Assembly (NCBI RefSeq): GCF_001507665.1
Contig: NZ_CP013910.1
Location: forward strand, 2,479,501-2,543,500
Length of the DNA stretch: 64,000 nt
Direction: 5' to 3'
Origin: Deinococcus actinosclerus
Lineage (GTDB): Bacteria; Deinococcota; Deinococci; Deinococcales; Deinococcaceae
Below, piece by piece: positions 32,257-44,843 of the stretch. Numbering within the stretch: position 1 is the first letter of the stretch; every line of letters begins with the position of its first letter. Position numbers and translations under genes: made by a program. The notes below the pieces were generated by a model. The model saw only the letters and a list, made by a program, of their open reading frames with translations. It made no database searches and was not told where the DNA came from.

Positions 32257-32922
32257 TTGCCGGGCGCGCCCTCCATCGTGGTGCCGGACATCCACGGCTG
32301 CTCCCACTTCCTGGAGTGGGTGGAGGCGCGCTTCCCGGACCGTTCGCTGATCCTGCTGGGCGACCTGCTGCACCGGGGCCCGGATTCACGCGCGGCCCTG
32401 AGGCGCGCCCTGGACTGGGCCGAATCGGGCCGCGCGACGCTGCTGTGGGGCAACCACGAACACTGGGTCTGCACCGAGGGGTTGAGCCTGACAGGACAGG
32501 CACGCACCGCGTGGTTCCGGGAGCACGAGGCGGAGGTCGTCGCCCAGTACGAGGCGGCCGGGGATGACCTGAACGCCTTCATCACCGATCTGGAACGCTT
32601 CCGGGCGCTGGCGCGGCCCTACGTCGTGGAAGGGCCGATGCTCTGCGCGCACGCGGCCCGTCCCAGCCTGGGCGCGCACGCCGACGACCTGCTGGACACC
32701 GGGTACCTGTGGGACACGCCCGACCTGGGCCTGCACCCCCTGCCCACGCACCTGCACCCCGGCCTGACGTACTCGGTGCACGGCCACAAACCGCAGCGCG
32801 AACCGGTCGTGGACCTGCGCGGCGAGGGCGTGGTGTACCTCGATCTCGGCTCGGCCTCCACCGGCCGCTTCGGCGTGTGGGACGCCCAGTCCAGATCCAT
32901 TCATCTGTACGACGAGTCCTGA
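32257..32922 (+). CDS. Metallophosphoesterase inside the pyr operon
   Basis: 221 residues. Calcineurin-like phosphatase motifs: VVPDIHG (DxHG), LLGDLLHRGPDS (GDxxxRG), WGNHEHW (GNHE), LCAHAA and VHGHKP. The GDxxDRG-like and GNHE forms resemble bacterial PPP-type protein phosphatases or ApaH-like enzymes. Its place between pyrB and pyrC is unusual. TTG 32257, 4 bases after the pyrB stop, is the probable start; GTG 32278-32280 region is an alternative. Confidence 0.8.
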   Translation: MPGAPSIVVPDIHGCSHFLEWVEARFPDRSLILLGDLLHRGPDSRAALRRALDWAESGRATLLWGNHEHWVCTEGLSLTGQARTAWFREHEAEVVAQYEAAGDDLNAFITDLERFRALARPYVVEGPMLCAHAARPSLGAHADDLLDTGYLWDTPDLGLHPLPTHLHPGLTYSVHGHKPQREPVVDLRGEGVVYLDLGSASTGRFGVWDAQSRSIHLYDES

Positions 32923-32939
32923 GGCTCGCTGGAGGACAC

Positions 32940-34202
32940 ATGATCACGATTACGAACATCAAGCGCGTCGGGTCGGAGAAGACCGAGAGCGTCACCATCG
33001 AGGGCGGCCTGATCAAGGGCTGGAACCTGCCGGAAGAGGGCGACATCATTGACGGGCAGGGCGGCACGGTCGCGCCCGCGCTGATCGAGCTGCACGCGCA
33101 CCTGCGGGAGCCGGGGCAGACGGAGAAGGAGGATCTCGCCAGTGGGCTGGCGGCGGCGGCGGCCGGCGGGTACGGCACGGTGGTGAGCATGCCGAACACC
33201 AGCCCCGTCGTGGACGACCCGGCGATCGTGCGCAGCCTGATCGAGAAGGCCTCGGGCCTGGGCTTCGCGCGCCTGCGTCCGGCGGCGGCGCTGACGAAGG
33301 GGCAGAAGGGCGAGGAACTGGCCGAACTGACCTACCTGAAAGAGGCGGGCGCGGCGATGTTCACGGACGACGGGCGCACGAACGAGAACGCCCGGACGCT
33401 GCGCCTGGGTCTGGAGACGGCCGGGAGCCTGGGCATGGTGATCAGCGTGCACGCCGAGGACGCCAGCCTGCGCGCGGACGGCGTGATGAACGAGGGGCCG
33501 GTCAGCGAGGCGCTGGGCCTGCCGGGCAACCCGGCGGCGGCGGAGGCAGCGCGCGTGGCGCGGGATATCGAGATCGTGGCGGGCCTGCACGCGCAGGGCG
33601 TCCCGGCGCGGCTGCACATCCAGCACCTGAGCACGGCGCGCGCGCTGGATCTGGTGCGCGCCGCGAAGGCGCAGGGCCTCCCGGTGACCTGTGAGGTCTG
33701 CCCGCACCACCTGACCCTGACGGACGAGGCGCTGCGTTCTTTTGACGCGATCTACAAGGTCGCGCCGCCCCTGCGCACTCAGGCGGACGCCGATCACCTG
33801 CTGAAGGGCTTGAAGGATGGGAGCGTGGACTGCCTCGCGACCGATCACGCGCCGCACACCCGCGCGGAGAAGGAGCGCGACCTGCTGGACGCGCCCAGCG
33901 GCATCGCGTACATCGAACTGGCGTTCCCGCTGATGTACACCCGCTTCGCGGAGACGCTGGGCCTGGAGCGCATCCTGGAGCTGATGACTGCCGCCCCGGC
34001 GCGCGTGATGGGCTGGGCGCAACCCACCCTGGACGCCGGCGCGAAGGCCGATCTGGTCATCCTCGACCTGAGCACCGAACGCCCCGTGAACCCCGCCGAG
34101 TTCAGGAGCAAGGCGAAATTCACGCCCTGGGCCGGGGAAACGCTGAAGGGCTGGCCGGTGCTGACCGTCGTGGACGGGAAAGTCGCTTACCAGCGGGCTT
34201 AA
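32940..34202 (+). CDS. pyrC: Dihydroorotase
   Basis: 420 residues, class I dihydroorotase. Cyclises carbamoyl aspartate to dihydroorotate. Metal ligands in ELHAHLREPG (H-x-H), further HxxEDA in SVHAEDASL, HIQHLST, and the catalytic Asp region CLATDHAPH with substrate residues after it. PNTSPVVDD is a family hallmark. CTGGAGG lies 6 bases before the ATG. Last gene of the pyr unit. Confidence 0.95.
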   Translation: MITITNIKRVGSEKTESVTIEGGLIKGWNLPEEGDIIDGQGGTVAPALIELHAHLREPGQTEKEDLASGLAAAAAGGYGTVVSMPNTSPVVDDPAIVRSLIEKASGLGFARLRPAAALTKGQKGEELAELTYLKEAGAAMFTDDGRTNENARTLRLGLETAGSLGMVISVHAEDASLRADGVMNEGPVSEALGLPGNPAAAEAARVARDIEIVAGLHAQGVPARLHIQHLSTARALDLVRAAKAQGLPVTCEVCPHHLTLTDEALRSFDAIYKVAPPLRTQADADHLLKGLKDGSVDCLATDHAPHTRAEKERDLLDAPSGIAYIELAFPLMYTRFAETLGLERILELMTAAPARVMGWAQPTLDAGAKADLVILDLSTERPVNPAEFRSKAKFTPWAGETLKGWPVLTVVDGKVAYQRA

Positions 34203-34252
34203 AGGGTCTGAGGGTCCAAGAGTCTAAGGCCACTGCCCAGCCTCAGACCCTT
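34202..34252. terminator. Inverted repeat after pyrC
   Basis: AAGGGTCTGAGG (34202-34213) with CCTCAGACCCTT (34241-34252), a perfect 12-bp stem with a 27-base loop, between converging genes. A related copy of AGGGTCTGAGGGTC-type sequence continues to 34266. Probable bidirectional terminator. Confidence 0.6.
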
Positions 34253-34266
34253 CGACCTTCAGACCC

Positions 34267-35487
34267 TCACCGGTCCAGGCGGAAGATCCTCAGGTCGCCC
34301 GTCTCCTCTCCCTGGATCAGATCGGTGAGGAGGCGGGCGGCCTGCACGCTGTACGTGATGCCGTTCCCACCGTAACCGAGGGCGAACAGCAGCCGGTCGC
34401 CCGTCTGCCGGGGGCCGATGTACGCCAGACCATCTTTCGTCTCGCCGAAGGTGCCCGCCCAGGCGAAGGCCGTTTCGGGGTGGAGGTGCGGGAGGAGCTT
34501 GCCGAGTTTGCGTTCCAGCCGTTTCTGTTTGGCGGGCAGAGCGCGTTCGCGGCGGGCGGGGCTGTGGTGGTTGTCGTCCTCGCCGCCGATGACGACGCGG
34601 CCGTCCTGGGTGGTGCGGGCGTACAGGTACGGGCGGGCCGTCTCCCAGATCAGGCAGCCGGTGGGCCACAGTTCCCCGTCGGTCTGTTCGATGGGTTCGG
34701 TCGCCAGGGCGTAGGAGTTCTTCAGCTGCGCGAGGCGCCGGCCGAGGAACTTCTCGGCTTCGTACCCGGTGGCGACCACGACCCAGCGGGCCTGGATCTT
34801 CGCGTGCCGGTCGGTGTGCGCGGTGAAGTCATCCCGGCGCCCATCTCTCGGCTCGTCCAGGCGGGTGACTTCCGTGCGGTCGTACACCCGCGCGCCGCGT
34901 CCCTGCGCGCGCTTCAGGAGGTGCTGCGCGAGGCGGTAAGGATCGACCTCGCCGCCGTCGGGGCTGAACAGCGCGGCGGGCGCGGTGATCCCGAAGCGGG
35001 CCTTGAGGCTGCGGGCGTCCAGATGTTCGACGTTCAGGCCGGCGCGGGTGCGGGCGGCGTGCTCCTGCGCGAGCATGCGGGCGTCGCGGCGGTTGCTGGC
35101 GTAGTACAGGCTGCCCCGCTCGCGGAAGCCGCAGTCGTCGGGCAGCTCGGCGGTCAGGTCGCGGACCATGCCGATGGCCTCGCGGCACAGGTGGTAGGCA
35201 CGTTCGGCGTCCGCCTGCCCGGTCATGGGGATCAGGTCCACGAGGTTCGTGTCGATCTCGTACTGCAGGAGGGCGGTGCTGGCGCTGGTGCTGCCGAACG
35301 CGGCGTCGCGCAGGTCGGTCACGACGACGTCCAGCCCGGCCGCGCTGAGTGCTTCGGCGAGCAGCGCGCCCGTGATGCCTGCCCCGATGACGAGCACGTC
35401 GGCGCGCTCGTCGCTGCCCAGGGGCGGGTAGGTGTGCATGAGGCCGTTCGTGAGGGGCCAGAAGGCGCGTCCGCTGCGGAGATCCAT
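34267..35487 (-). CDS. FAD-dependent oxidoreductase, DAO family
   Basis: 406 residues. N-terminal FAD-binding VLVIGAGITGALLAEAL, then DLRDAAFGSTSASTALLQYEID, which is the conserved region after the first motif in D-amino-acid oxidase-like proteins. Later segments: WVVVATGYEAEKFL, YLYARTTQDGRVVIGGED and FALGYGGNGITYSVQAARLL. No Rieske domain at the C-terminus. The substrate is probably an amine or amino acid (inference). Start ATG 35487: TACAGT (35494-35499) is 6 bases upstream. Confidence 0.88.
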   Translation of the reverse strand: MDLRSGRAFWPLTNGLMHTYPPLGSDERADVLVIGAGITGALLAEALSAAGLDVVVTDLRDAAFGSTSASTALLQYEIDTNLVDLIPMTGQADAERAYHLCREAIGMVRDLTAELPDDCGFRERGSLYYASNRRDARMLAQEHAARTRAGLNVEHLDARSLKARFGITAPAALFSPDGGEVDPYRLAQHLLKRAQGRGARVYDRTEVTRLDEPRDGRRDDFTAHTDRHAKIQARWVVVATGYEAEKFLGRRLAQLKNSYALATEPIEQTDGELWPTGCLIWETARPYLYARTTQDGRVVIGGEDDNHHSPARRERALPAKQKRLERKLGKLLPHLHPETAFAWAGTFGETKDGLAYIGPRQTGDRLLFALGYGGNGITYSVQAARLLTDLIQGEETGDLRIFRLDR

Positions 35488-35580
35488 GAGCAGACTGTAG
35501 GAAGCTCAGCCGCAGGGCAGGTGCGCGCGTGGCTACGGTTCCCCGCACGGGACGTTCAGGTTTCGTTGTGGGACGCGGAT

Positions 35581-36684
35581 TTACTGCTGCGGCAGCTTCG
35601 GTTTCGTGCCCCGGAACGCGTCCGCGCTGGTCTGGGTGGGCAGGCGCACGACCTGTCCGGTGCGGGCGCTCTCGTATAGGGCGTCCATGACGACGTGGTC
35701 CTGCACGCCCTCCTCGCCGGGTGTCCACGGGGTGTCGCCGCTGCGGATGCACTGCGCAAAATGGTCGATCTCCAGCGTGAACTGGTCGTACTCGGGGAAG
35801 CGGGGTTCGTGGGTGCCGTCTTCGCCGCTGACCTGTACCTTCAGGCCGTCGTAGGGAAAGGCGGGTTCCATGTTCAGGCTGCCCTTCTCCCCCGTCGCGC
35901 GCAGGGAGGTGGTCTTGAACGCGGCGTAACTCGTCTGGATGGTGGCGCTGACCCCGCCAGGGAAGCCCAGCAGGGCGCTCATGGACGCCTCGACCTCACG
36001 GAATCTCGGGTCGCCGCCGGGCTGGTGCTGCGTGGCGAACACCCACTCGGGTTCCTGCCCGGTGATGAAGCGCAGGGTGTTCAGGCTGTAGATGCCCACG
36101 TCCGGCAGCGGGCCGCCGCCCGCCAGCTCGCGCTTGAGGCGCCAGACCTCGGGGTCGTCTTCGACCTGCGCGTGGATGGAGTGCAGCAGCCTCAGGTCGC
36201 CCAGCGTGCCGCCCTGCACGGCGTCGCGGGCCGCCCAGTGTTCCGGGGTGTACTGGCAGCGGTACGCGGCCATCAGGAGCACCCCGGCCTCCCGGCAGGC
36301 GTCCACGATGGCCTGGGCGTCCTCGGCGTTCACGCCCAGCGGTTTCTCGCACAGGACGTGCTTGCCCATCCGGGCGGCGCGGGTGGCGTACTCGCGGTGC
36401 AGGCTGTTCGGCGTGACGATGTACACCGCCTGCACGTCCTCGCGGCCCGCCAGTTCGCCGAACTGCTCGTAGGTGTAGGCGTCCCCGTCGGTCAGGCCCA
36501 GGGCGCGCGCGAAGCCCCGCGCCTTGTCCGCCTCGCCGCTGACGAGCGCCGCGACGTAGGCGTGCTCGCTGGTCCGCGCGGCGGGAATGAGTTCCTCGGC
36601 GGTCAACTTACCGATGCCGACCAGGGCGAAGCCCACCCGCGTGTCCTGCGCTTCGGGGGGCGTGATGTTCGGTTTCAGGGGCAT
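35581..36684 (-). CDS. Gfo/Idh/MocA-family oxidoreductase
   Basis: 367 residues, glucose-fructose oxidoreductase-like. Rossmann start FALVGIGKLTAEELIPAA, then VYIVTPNSLHREYATRAARMGKHVLCEKPLGV with the catalytic-type EKP motif, LMAAYRCQYTPEHWAARDAV, and GGGPLPDVGIYSLNTLRFI with the conserved Asp. The substrate is probably a sugar or cyclitol; no pathway genes are near. Start: TACGGT (36690-36695) is 5 bases before the ATG. Confidence 0.9.
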   Translation of the reverse strand: MPLKPNITPPEAQDTRVGFALVGIGKLTAEELIPAARTSEHAYVAALVSGEADKARGFARALGLTDGDAYTYEQFGELAGREDVQAVYIVTPNSLHREYATRAARMGKHVLCEKPLGVNAEDAQAIVDACREAGVLLMAAYRCQYTPEHWAARDAVQGGTLGDLRLLHSIHAQVEDDPEVWRLKRELAGGGPLPDVGIYSLNTLRFITGQEPEWVFATQHQPGGDPRFREVEASMSALLGFPGGVSATIQTSYAAFKTTSLRATGEKGSLNMEPAFPYDGLKVQVSGEDGTHEPRFPEYDQFTLEIDHFAQCIRSGDTPWTPGEEGVQDHVVMDALYESARTGQVVRLPTQTSADAFRGTKPKLPQQ

Positions 36685-36747
36685 GCTCCACCGTAGAGGC
36701 GCGCCCCCGCCGGATGGGGGGACGCGCCTTGAGGGGGCCTTACGGGT

Positions 36748-36972
36748 TCAGAAGAAGCGGCGTTTGCCGGACTTGCCCACCGCCCGCTGCGCCCCACTCA
36801 GGAGCGAGTCGATCACGCGGTCGCGTTTGCGGGCGCGGGTGTACTTGGCGCGTTTCTTCTGGCCGTTGCGGGCGGCGACGATGAGTTCCAGGACGACGGG
36901 CGCGGCGGCCAGGATGAGGCCCAGCTTGCCGGATCTGCTCTTCACGCGGGTGCGGTTCTTCATGCCCTTCAT
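36748..36972 (-). CDS. Small basic membrane protein, unknown
   Basis: 74 residues, rich in Lys and Arg at both ends around one hydrophobic stretch (about 16-33, LGLILAAAPVVLELIVAA). A single-pass membrane protein with a basic tail (KSGKRRFF) is predicted. Third-position G/C bias supports real coding. ATG 36961 is another possible start. No family is recognised. Confidence 0.65.
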   Translation of the reverse strand: MKGMKNRTRVKSRSGKLGLILAAAPVVLELIVAARNGQKKRAKYTRARKRDRVIDSLLSGAQRAVGKSGKRRFF

Positions 36973-37019
36973 TACGACACGTAGGGCAGGAAAGTTGCTG
37001 AGGGGAAACTCAGGTTCCT

Positions 37020-37256
37020 TCAGGGACGGTCGGGCTGGCTGCGGCGCGCGTGGGTGGTCGCCAAGTCGTCCAGGGTCTGCCCGGCCAGCAGCAGGTGCCC
37101 CCGCGCGGCCAGCAGGTGCGCGGCGTAGCGCGGCACCTCCCCGGCCGTCATGTGGCTGGCCGCCGTGCGCAGGTGGGCGGCGGCGCGTTCGAGTTCGGTG
37201 GCGGCGCTCAGGGCGTCCTAGCTGGCCCGGCTGCGGGCGTCTTCTGGATTGGTCAT
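37020..37256 (-). pseudogene. Small ORF interrupted by an in-frame amber codon
   Basis: Reading from ATG 37256 gives MTNPEDARSRAS, then TAG (37218-37220), then 65 more codons (DALSAATELERAAAHLRTAA and on, ending RSQPDRP and TGA). The part after the stop has normal high-GC coding bias and reads as amphipathic helix. TAG is one base from GAG (Glu) or TCG (Ser). It is either a nonsense mutation, a sequence error, or a readthrough site. No family is recognised. Confidence 0.6.
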
Positions 37257-37339
37257 GCCGCCCAGCGTGCCACGTCCACGCTGGCGGGATGGGGTGGCGG
37301 CCGGCAGACGCCCCGGCCCGTCAGGCGCTAGGCTGGGGC

Positions 37340-38518
<1,179 letters not shown>

Positions 38519-38522
38519 GGCC

Positions 38523-38960
<438 letters not shown>

Positions 38961-39024
38961 CTCCGCCGCGCGGGGAATGGCGCGCCGGAGCAGGCTGGCC
39001 GGGGCAGCGCGCACCGGGGCCACC

Positions 39025-41757
39025 TCATCCGGTTGGTTTCGCCGCCGGCTCCTGCACCTGCCCGTCTGCGGCGCGGGGCGTCACCACGCGGCAGAACAGC
39101 TCGAGCAGTTCCGGGTCGAACTGCGTGCCCGACCCCTCGCGCAGCACCGCGAGCGCCTCGTCGTGACCCATCGCGCCCTTGTAGGGCCGCTCGCTCGTCA
39201 GTGCGTCGTAGACGTCACACAGGGCGAACAGGCGCGCCAGCAGCGGCGTCTGCGTGCCCGCCAGGCGGTCGGGGTACCCTGACCCGTCCCAGCGCTCGTG
39301 GTGATGACGCACCACCTGCTGCGCTTCGGGCTCCAGGAAGGGGATGCGGGCCACCAGCGCGGCCCCCAGCGGCGCGTGCCGCTCCACGACCAGCCGTTCC
39401 TCGGGCGTCAGGCGCCCGGGTTTGAGGAGCACGGCGTCCGGAATGCACAGCTTGCCGATATCGTGCAGCGCCGCGCCCCGGCGCAGGGCCGTCAGCTGCG
39501 CGTCACTCAGGTGCAGGGCCTCGCCCATGCGCCGCGCGAGCCCCTGCACGCGCTGGGTGTGGCCCTGCGTCTCGAAGTCCCGCGCCTCCAGCGCCACGCC
39601 CAGCATGTTCAGGGCCGCGTCCAGCGTGGCCTCCAGATCCGTCACGTGCGCGCGGCCCTCCATGACCCGGGCGCCCACGCTGGCCAGCATCTGCGCCAGC
39701 GCCTCGTCCGGCGCCCGGAAGGGCCGGTGCTCGTCCCGCAGCAGGCACAGGGCCCCGAGCGGCTCCCCGACCCGGCTCAGCAGCGGCACCACCATCAGGG
39801 CCCGGCGATCCGGATGGCTGGCCACCGGCCGGTAGGCGTCACGCGCCATCAGGATGTCGTCCACCCGGATGACCTGTCCCGTTGTCAGGGCCCGCCACGC
39901 CATGCCCTCGCCGCGCGCCAGCGTCGGGGGGGGCTCCAGCGGATCGACCGACAACCCGGCCTCCGCTGCGGGGACCAGGGCGTCCATACGCGCGTCGTAG
40001 CGCAGCAGCAGCGTGTAGGTGGTGCGCAGCAGGTCGTGGGTGGTCTCGGCTAGGTGCGACCCGAGCTGCTCGTCGCCCGCGCGGCTCAGGTCGCCGTGCA
40101 GGTGAGACAGCTGCTCCAGTTCCCGCCAGCGTTCCTGAAGCAGCAGCAGCGCCGCGATCTGCTGCGCGAACAGCGGCGCGTCCTGCATGACGCCCGGCGG
40201 GAATTCATCGTCCAGCGCGTGCGAGTCGAGGTTCAGGTGCGCGACCACCTCGCCGTCCAGCACCACCGGCAGGCACAGGTTCAGGCGCAGGCGCTCGCGG
40301 TGTCCGGCCCGGTTGAGCCGTCCGCTGTCCTGCGGCCGGAGCACATCGTTGTCGTTCACCCAGACGCGCTGCATGTCGCCGACGTCCGCCACGCGCGGCC
40401 GCCCCTGCAACCAGTCCTCCATCCCGCCGCCGTACCACTTGATCTGCGCGGCCTGCGTGAACTCCAGCCCCAGCAGTTCCGGCTCGTACCCCACGACCGC
40501 GCACATCCGGAACCGGTTGCCTTCCCGGATATTCAGGCTGGCCGCGTCGACCCCGTCCAGGGTCTCCACCGCGCCGCGCAGCACCTCGTGCCAGTCGGCG
40601 TCCGTCAGGGGGCGGCGCTGCGTGAGCAGATGCACCGCCGCCCGCTGCGCCTGCCACAGCGAGTGGCGCGGGCGGATCTCGCCGGGGCTGCCCGGCGCCA
40701 GCGCGGGCACGCGCGGCGCGTTCGGACTGAACACCAGCCGGTTCCGCCCGTTGGCTTTCGCCAGATACAGCGCCTCGTCCGCGCGGTGACGCCACTCGCT
40801 GGGCTGCTCGCGCGGCAGCCGGGTCGCCAGTCCCGCCGACACGCTCAGGTTCGCCCAGGGCACCTCGCCCGGATCGGCCAGCCGCGCCTGGACGCCCTCC
40901 ACGACCGCCCGCGCCTGCGCCTCGCTGCCGCTGTCCAGCAGCAGCGCGAATTCCTCACCACTCAGGCGGTAGGCGCCGTCCGGCACCGCGTCGCGCAGCA
41001 CCTGCGCGATGTAACGCAGCGCCCGGTCACCCACCAGCGCCCCGTGCGTCTCGTTCAGGTGCCGGAACTGATCCACGTCCAGCAGCACGAGCTGATGCCC
41101 CGGCCCCACCTCGGTCATGTGCTCGTCGAAGGCCCGGCGGTTGCCCAGGCCGGTCAACTCGTCCTGCCGGGACAGCTGCCGCGCGTCGAACGTCAGGCGC
41201 AGCAGTTGCAGGCGCGCGCTGAGCACACCCAGCACGCCCAGCGTCGCCACGCCATGCAGTCCCAGCATGCCCACGTACAGCCACGGGGCCAGCGGCCGCG
41301 CCCCCGGCACCAGGAACACCGCCAGGCCCACCCCCAGGTACGGCACCAGCAGCAGCGGCCACTGGGTCAGGCGCAGCTGCTTGAGCCGCAGGGACGGCCG
41401 CACCAGCGCGCCCAGCAGCACCACGCTCAGGGCGTTCACCAGGGCGACCATGCCCCCCACATCGGATTCCAGCAGGCGCCACACGACCGGACCCAGCGCC
41501 ACCAGCAATCCGGCCGGCAGCCCGTAGCGCAGGGTCACGAGGGCCACCGGCACGTACCGCAGGTCCACCTTCAGGTCGCCGACCGGCGCGGTGTACCACA
41601 CCAGCAGCAGGGACGTGGCGGCCGAACCGAGCACGCGCGCGCAGTGCGTCCAGGCGTCACGGCGGACGGGCCACTCCCGGTAGGAGAGGCTCAATGCGAA
41701 CGCACACGTGAGCAGCAAGCACAAGTTCAGCAGCACGGCAACCCCGACAGCGCACAC
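39025..41757 (-). CDS. Membrane GGDEF / GAF / HD-GYP signalling protein
   Basis: 910 residues. The N-terminus (about 1-185) has several hydrophobic segments like the 5TM-LYT sensor. GGDEF domain about 190-345: DELTGLGNRRAFDEH and the active-site variant RLSGEEFALLL. Two GAF-like regions about 385-545 and 560-700. HD-GYP domain about 715-900: RRGAALHDIGKLCIP and HHHERWDGSGYPDRL, complete, so c-di-GMP hydrolysis is likely. It could make and degrade c-di-GMP. Start: GTG 41757 or GTG 41736; TAGTGT overlapping the first makes the second plausible. Confidence 0.9.
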   Translation of the reverse strand: MCAVGVAVLLNLCLLLTCAFALSLSYREWPVRRDAWTHCARVLGSAATSLLLVWYTAPVGDLKVDLRYVPVALVTLRYGLPAGLLVALGPVVWRLLESDVGGMVALVNALSVVLLGALVRPSLRLKQLRLTQWPLLLVPYLGVGLAVFLVPGARPLAPWLYVGMLGLHGVATLGVLGVLSARLQLLRLTFDARQLSRQDELTGLGNRRAFDEHMTEVGPGHQLVLLDVDQFRHLNETHGALVGDRALRYIAQVLRDAVPDGAYRLSGEEFALLLDSGSEAQARAVVEGVQARLADPGEVPWANLSVSAGLATRLPREQPSEWRHRADEALYLAKANGRNRLVFSPNAPRVPALAPGSPGEIRPRHSLWQAQRAAVHLLTQRRPLTDADWHEVLRGAVETLDGVDAASLNIREGNRFRMCAVVGYEPELLGLEFTQAAQIKWYGGGMEDWLQGRPRVADVGDMQRVWVNDNDVLRPQDSGRLNRAGHRERLRLNLCLPVVLDGEVVAHLNLDSHALDDEFPPGVMQDAPLFAQQIAALLLLQERWRELEQLSHLHGDLSRAGDEQLGSHLAETTHDLLRTTYTLLLRYDARMDALVPAAEAGLSVDPLEPPPTLARGEGMAWRALTTGQVIRVDDILMARDAYRPVASHPDRRALMVVPLLSRVGEPLGALCLLRDEHRPFRAPDEALAQMLASVGARVMEGRAHVTDLEATLDAALNMLGVALEARDFETQGHTQRVQGLARRMGEALHLSDAQLTALRRGAALHDIGKLCIPDAVLLKPGRLTPEERLVVERHAPLGAALVARIPFLEPEAQQVVRHHHERWDGSGYPDRLAGTQTPLLARLFALCDVYDALTSERPYKGAMGHDEALAVLREGSGTQFDPELLELFCRVVTPRAADGQVQEPAAKPTG

Positions 41758-41900
41758 TACCCAAGGCCGCCTTACACGGCTCTCACTGCTTTTTCAGGCC
41801 AACGGCTCCTAAAGGGGCAGGGGGCACCAGGGTGTCCTCGGCGTTCCCCTCTGCCTGTCACGCCCCGGGCTGAGCCGCCGACCCGGCTGCCGCGCCCTGC

Positions 41901-42512
<612 letters not shown>

Positions 42513-42663
42513 GACCCTCTCCTTCTCACCCCGCCCTCAGCGGCGCGAACATGAATGCGCGGAGTGTAGGCCCCCGCGCGGCCCGCCAACTGTCAAAAGG
42601 CTTGCAGGGAAGAGCGGGAGGAGCCCCCGCACAGGGACCCCCTCCCGCCCGCCGGTGAGGCCG

Positions 42664-43881
<1,218 letters not shown>

Positions 43882-43938
43882 CTCAGCCCTCCGGCCACGC
43901 GCACAGACTTGCTCCCTCTGCCCGGCCTGGGGCCCGGC

Positions 43939-43965
43939 AAAAAAAACACGGCGCGCAGCACCGTG
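43939..43965 (-). terminator. Terminator after the YjbQ-family gene
   Basis: Minus strand: CACGG...CCGTG stem (43961-43965 with 43947-43951) then T8 (43939-43946). A TACACT (43970-43975) lies just before the hairpin, so any promoter there would be stopped at once. Confidence 0.75.
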
Positions 43966-44029
43966 CCTCAGTGTACGGGAAATGTCAGCCCGTCCGGCGG
44001 GACTTGTTTACCGGGGTGGACAGGCGGCC

Positions 44030-44455
44030 TCAGCGGGCCTCGCCGGTCAGGGTGAGCACCAGTCTTCTCAGGCCGCCGTGGTCGCGGTGTTCGCAGAGGT
44101 ATACGCCCTGCCACGTGCCCAGCGCGAGGCGGCCATTCTGGACGGGAAGGGTCAGGCTGGGGCCCAGGAGGCTGGCCTTGATGTGTGCGGCCATGTCGTC
44201 CGGGCCCTCCAGGGTGTGCTGGAAGGGAGCCCAGCCGTCGGGCACGGCGTGGTTGAAGTACGTCTCGAAGTCGGTGCGGACGTCGGGGCTGGCGTTCTCG
44301 TTCAGGGTGAGGCTGGCGCTGGTGTGCTGAAGAAAGATGTGCAGCAGCCCGGCGCGGGTGCGCCCCAGTTCCGGGACGGCCGCCGTGACCTCGCGGGTGA
44401 TGAGATGAAAGCCGCGCCGCCGCTCGGGCAGGGTCAGGGTGTGCTGGGCCCACAT
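44030..44455 (-). CDS. YjbQ-family protein (secondary thiamine-phosphate synthase type)
   Basis: 141 residues, UPF0047/YjbQ fold. Seen: GFHLITREVTAAVPE, GLLHIFLQHTSASLTLNENASPDV with the conserved His, and LGTWQGVYLCEHRDHGG near the end. Some members show weak thiamine-phosphate synthase activity; the physiological role is not settled. Start ATG 44455: TACCCT (44463-44468) is 7 bases upstream, leaderless type. Confidence 0.88.
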   Translation of the reverse strand: MWAQHTLTLPERRRGFHLITREVTAAVPELGRTRAGLLHIFLQHTSASLTLNENASPDVRTDFETYFNHAVPDGWAPFQHTLEGPDDMAAHIKASLLGPSLTLPVQNGRLALGTWQGVYLCEHRDHGGLRRLVLTLTGEAR

Positions 44456-44524
44456 GCCCTTCAGGGTACCTGTCACAGGCCGCGTCCTTCGCGGCGGTTT
44501 AACCGGCGGGGCGCACCGTGAGGC

Positions 44525-44842
44525 ATGACGCCCAGAACCCCTGCCCGCACGCCCCTGAAGCTCTTCGACGCCCGCCGCGCGACCGGCACGCTGCTCCTGC
44601 TGACCGGGAGCCTGTCGCTGGGCCTGACGACCCTGTGGCTGGACCGCAGCGCGCACGCGGTCCAGGCGCAGACGGCGACCCAGCCCGACACCACGGACAC
44701 CTGGGCCAGCGCCCCGACACAGAGCGGCGTGCAGGAGGACGACTGGCAGGCCAGCGGTGACGACTGGACGCAGGCCGCGCCGCAGGGATCGTTCGACTCG
44801 CAGCCCGCGCAGAGTGCGCGCGGCTGGTCGCGGGGGTCGTGA
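44525..44842 (+). CDS. Small exported protein, first gene of the ApbE operon
   Basis: 105 residues. A hydrophobic segment about 22-38 (TLLLLTGSLSLGLTTLWL) after a basic N-terminus acts as signal or anchor; the remaining 60 residues are Gln/Asp/Trp-rich and low in complexity (DDWQASGDDWTQAAPQG). No FMN-attachment motif of the kind ApbE modifies is visible. It is one base short of overlapping apbE, so it is part of that operon. Function unknown. Confidence 0.65.
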   Translation: MTPRTPARTPLKLFDARRATGTLLLLTGSLSLGLTTLWLDRSAHAVQAQTATQPDTTDTWASAPTQSGVQEDDWQASGDDWTQAAPQGSFDSQPAQSARGWSRGS

Positions 44843-44843
44843 C

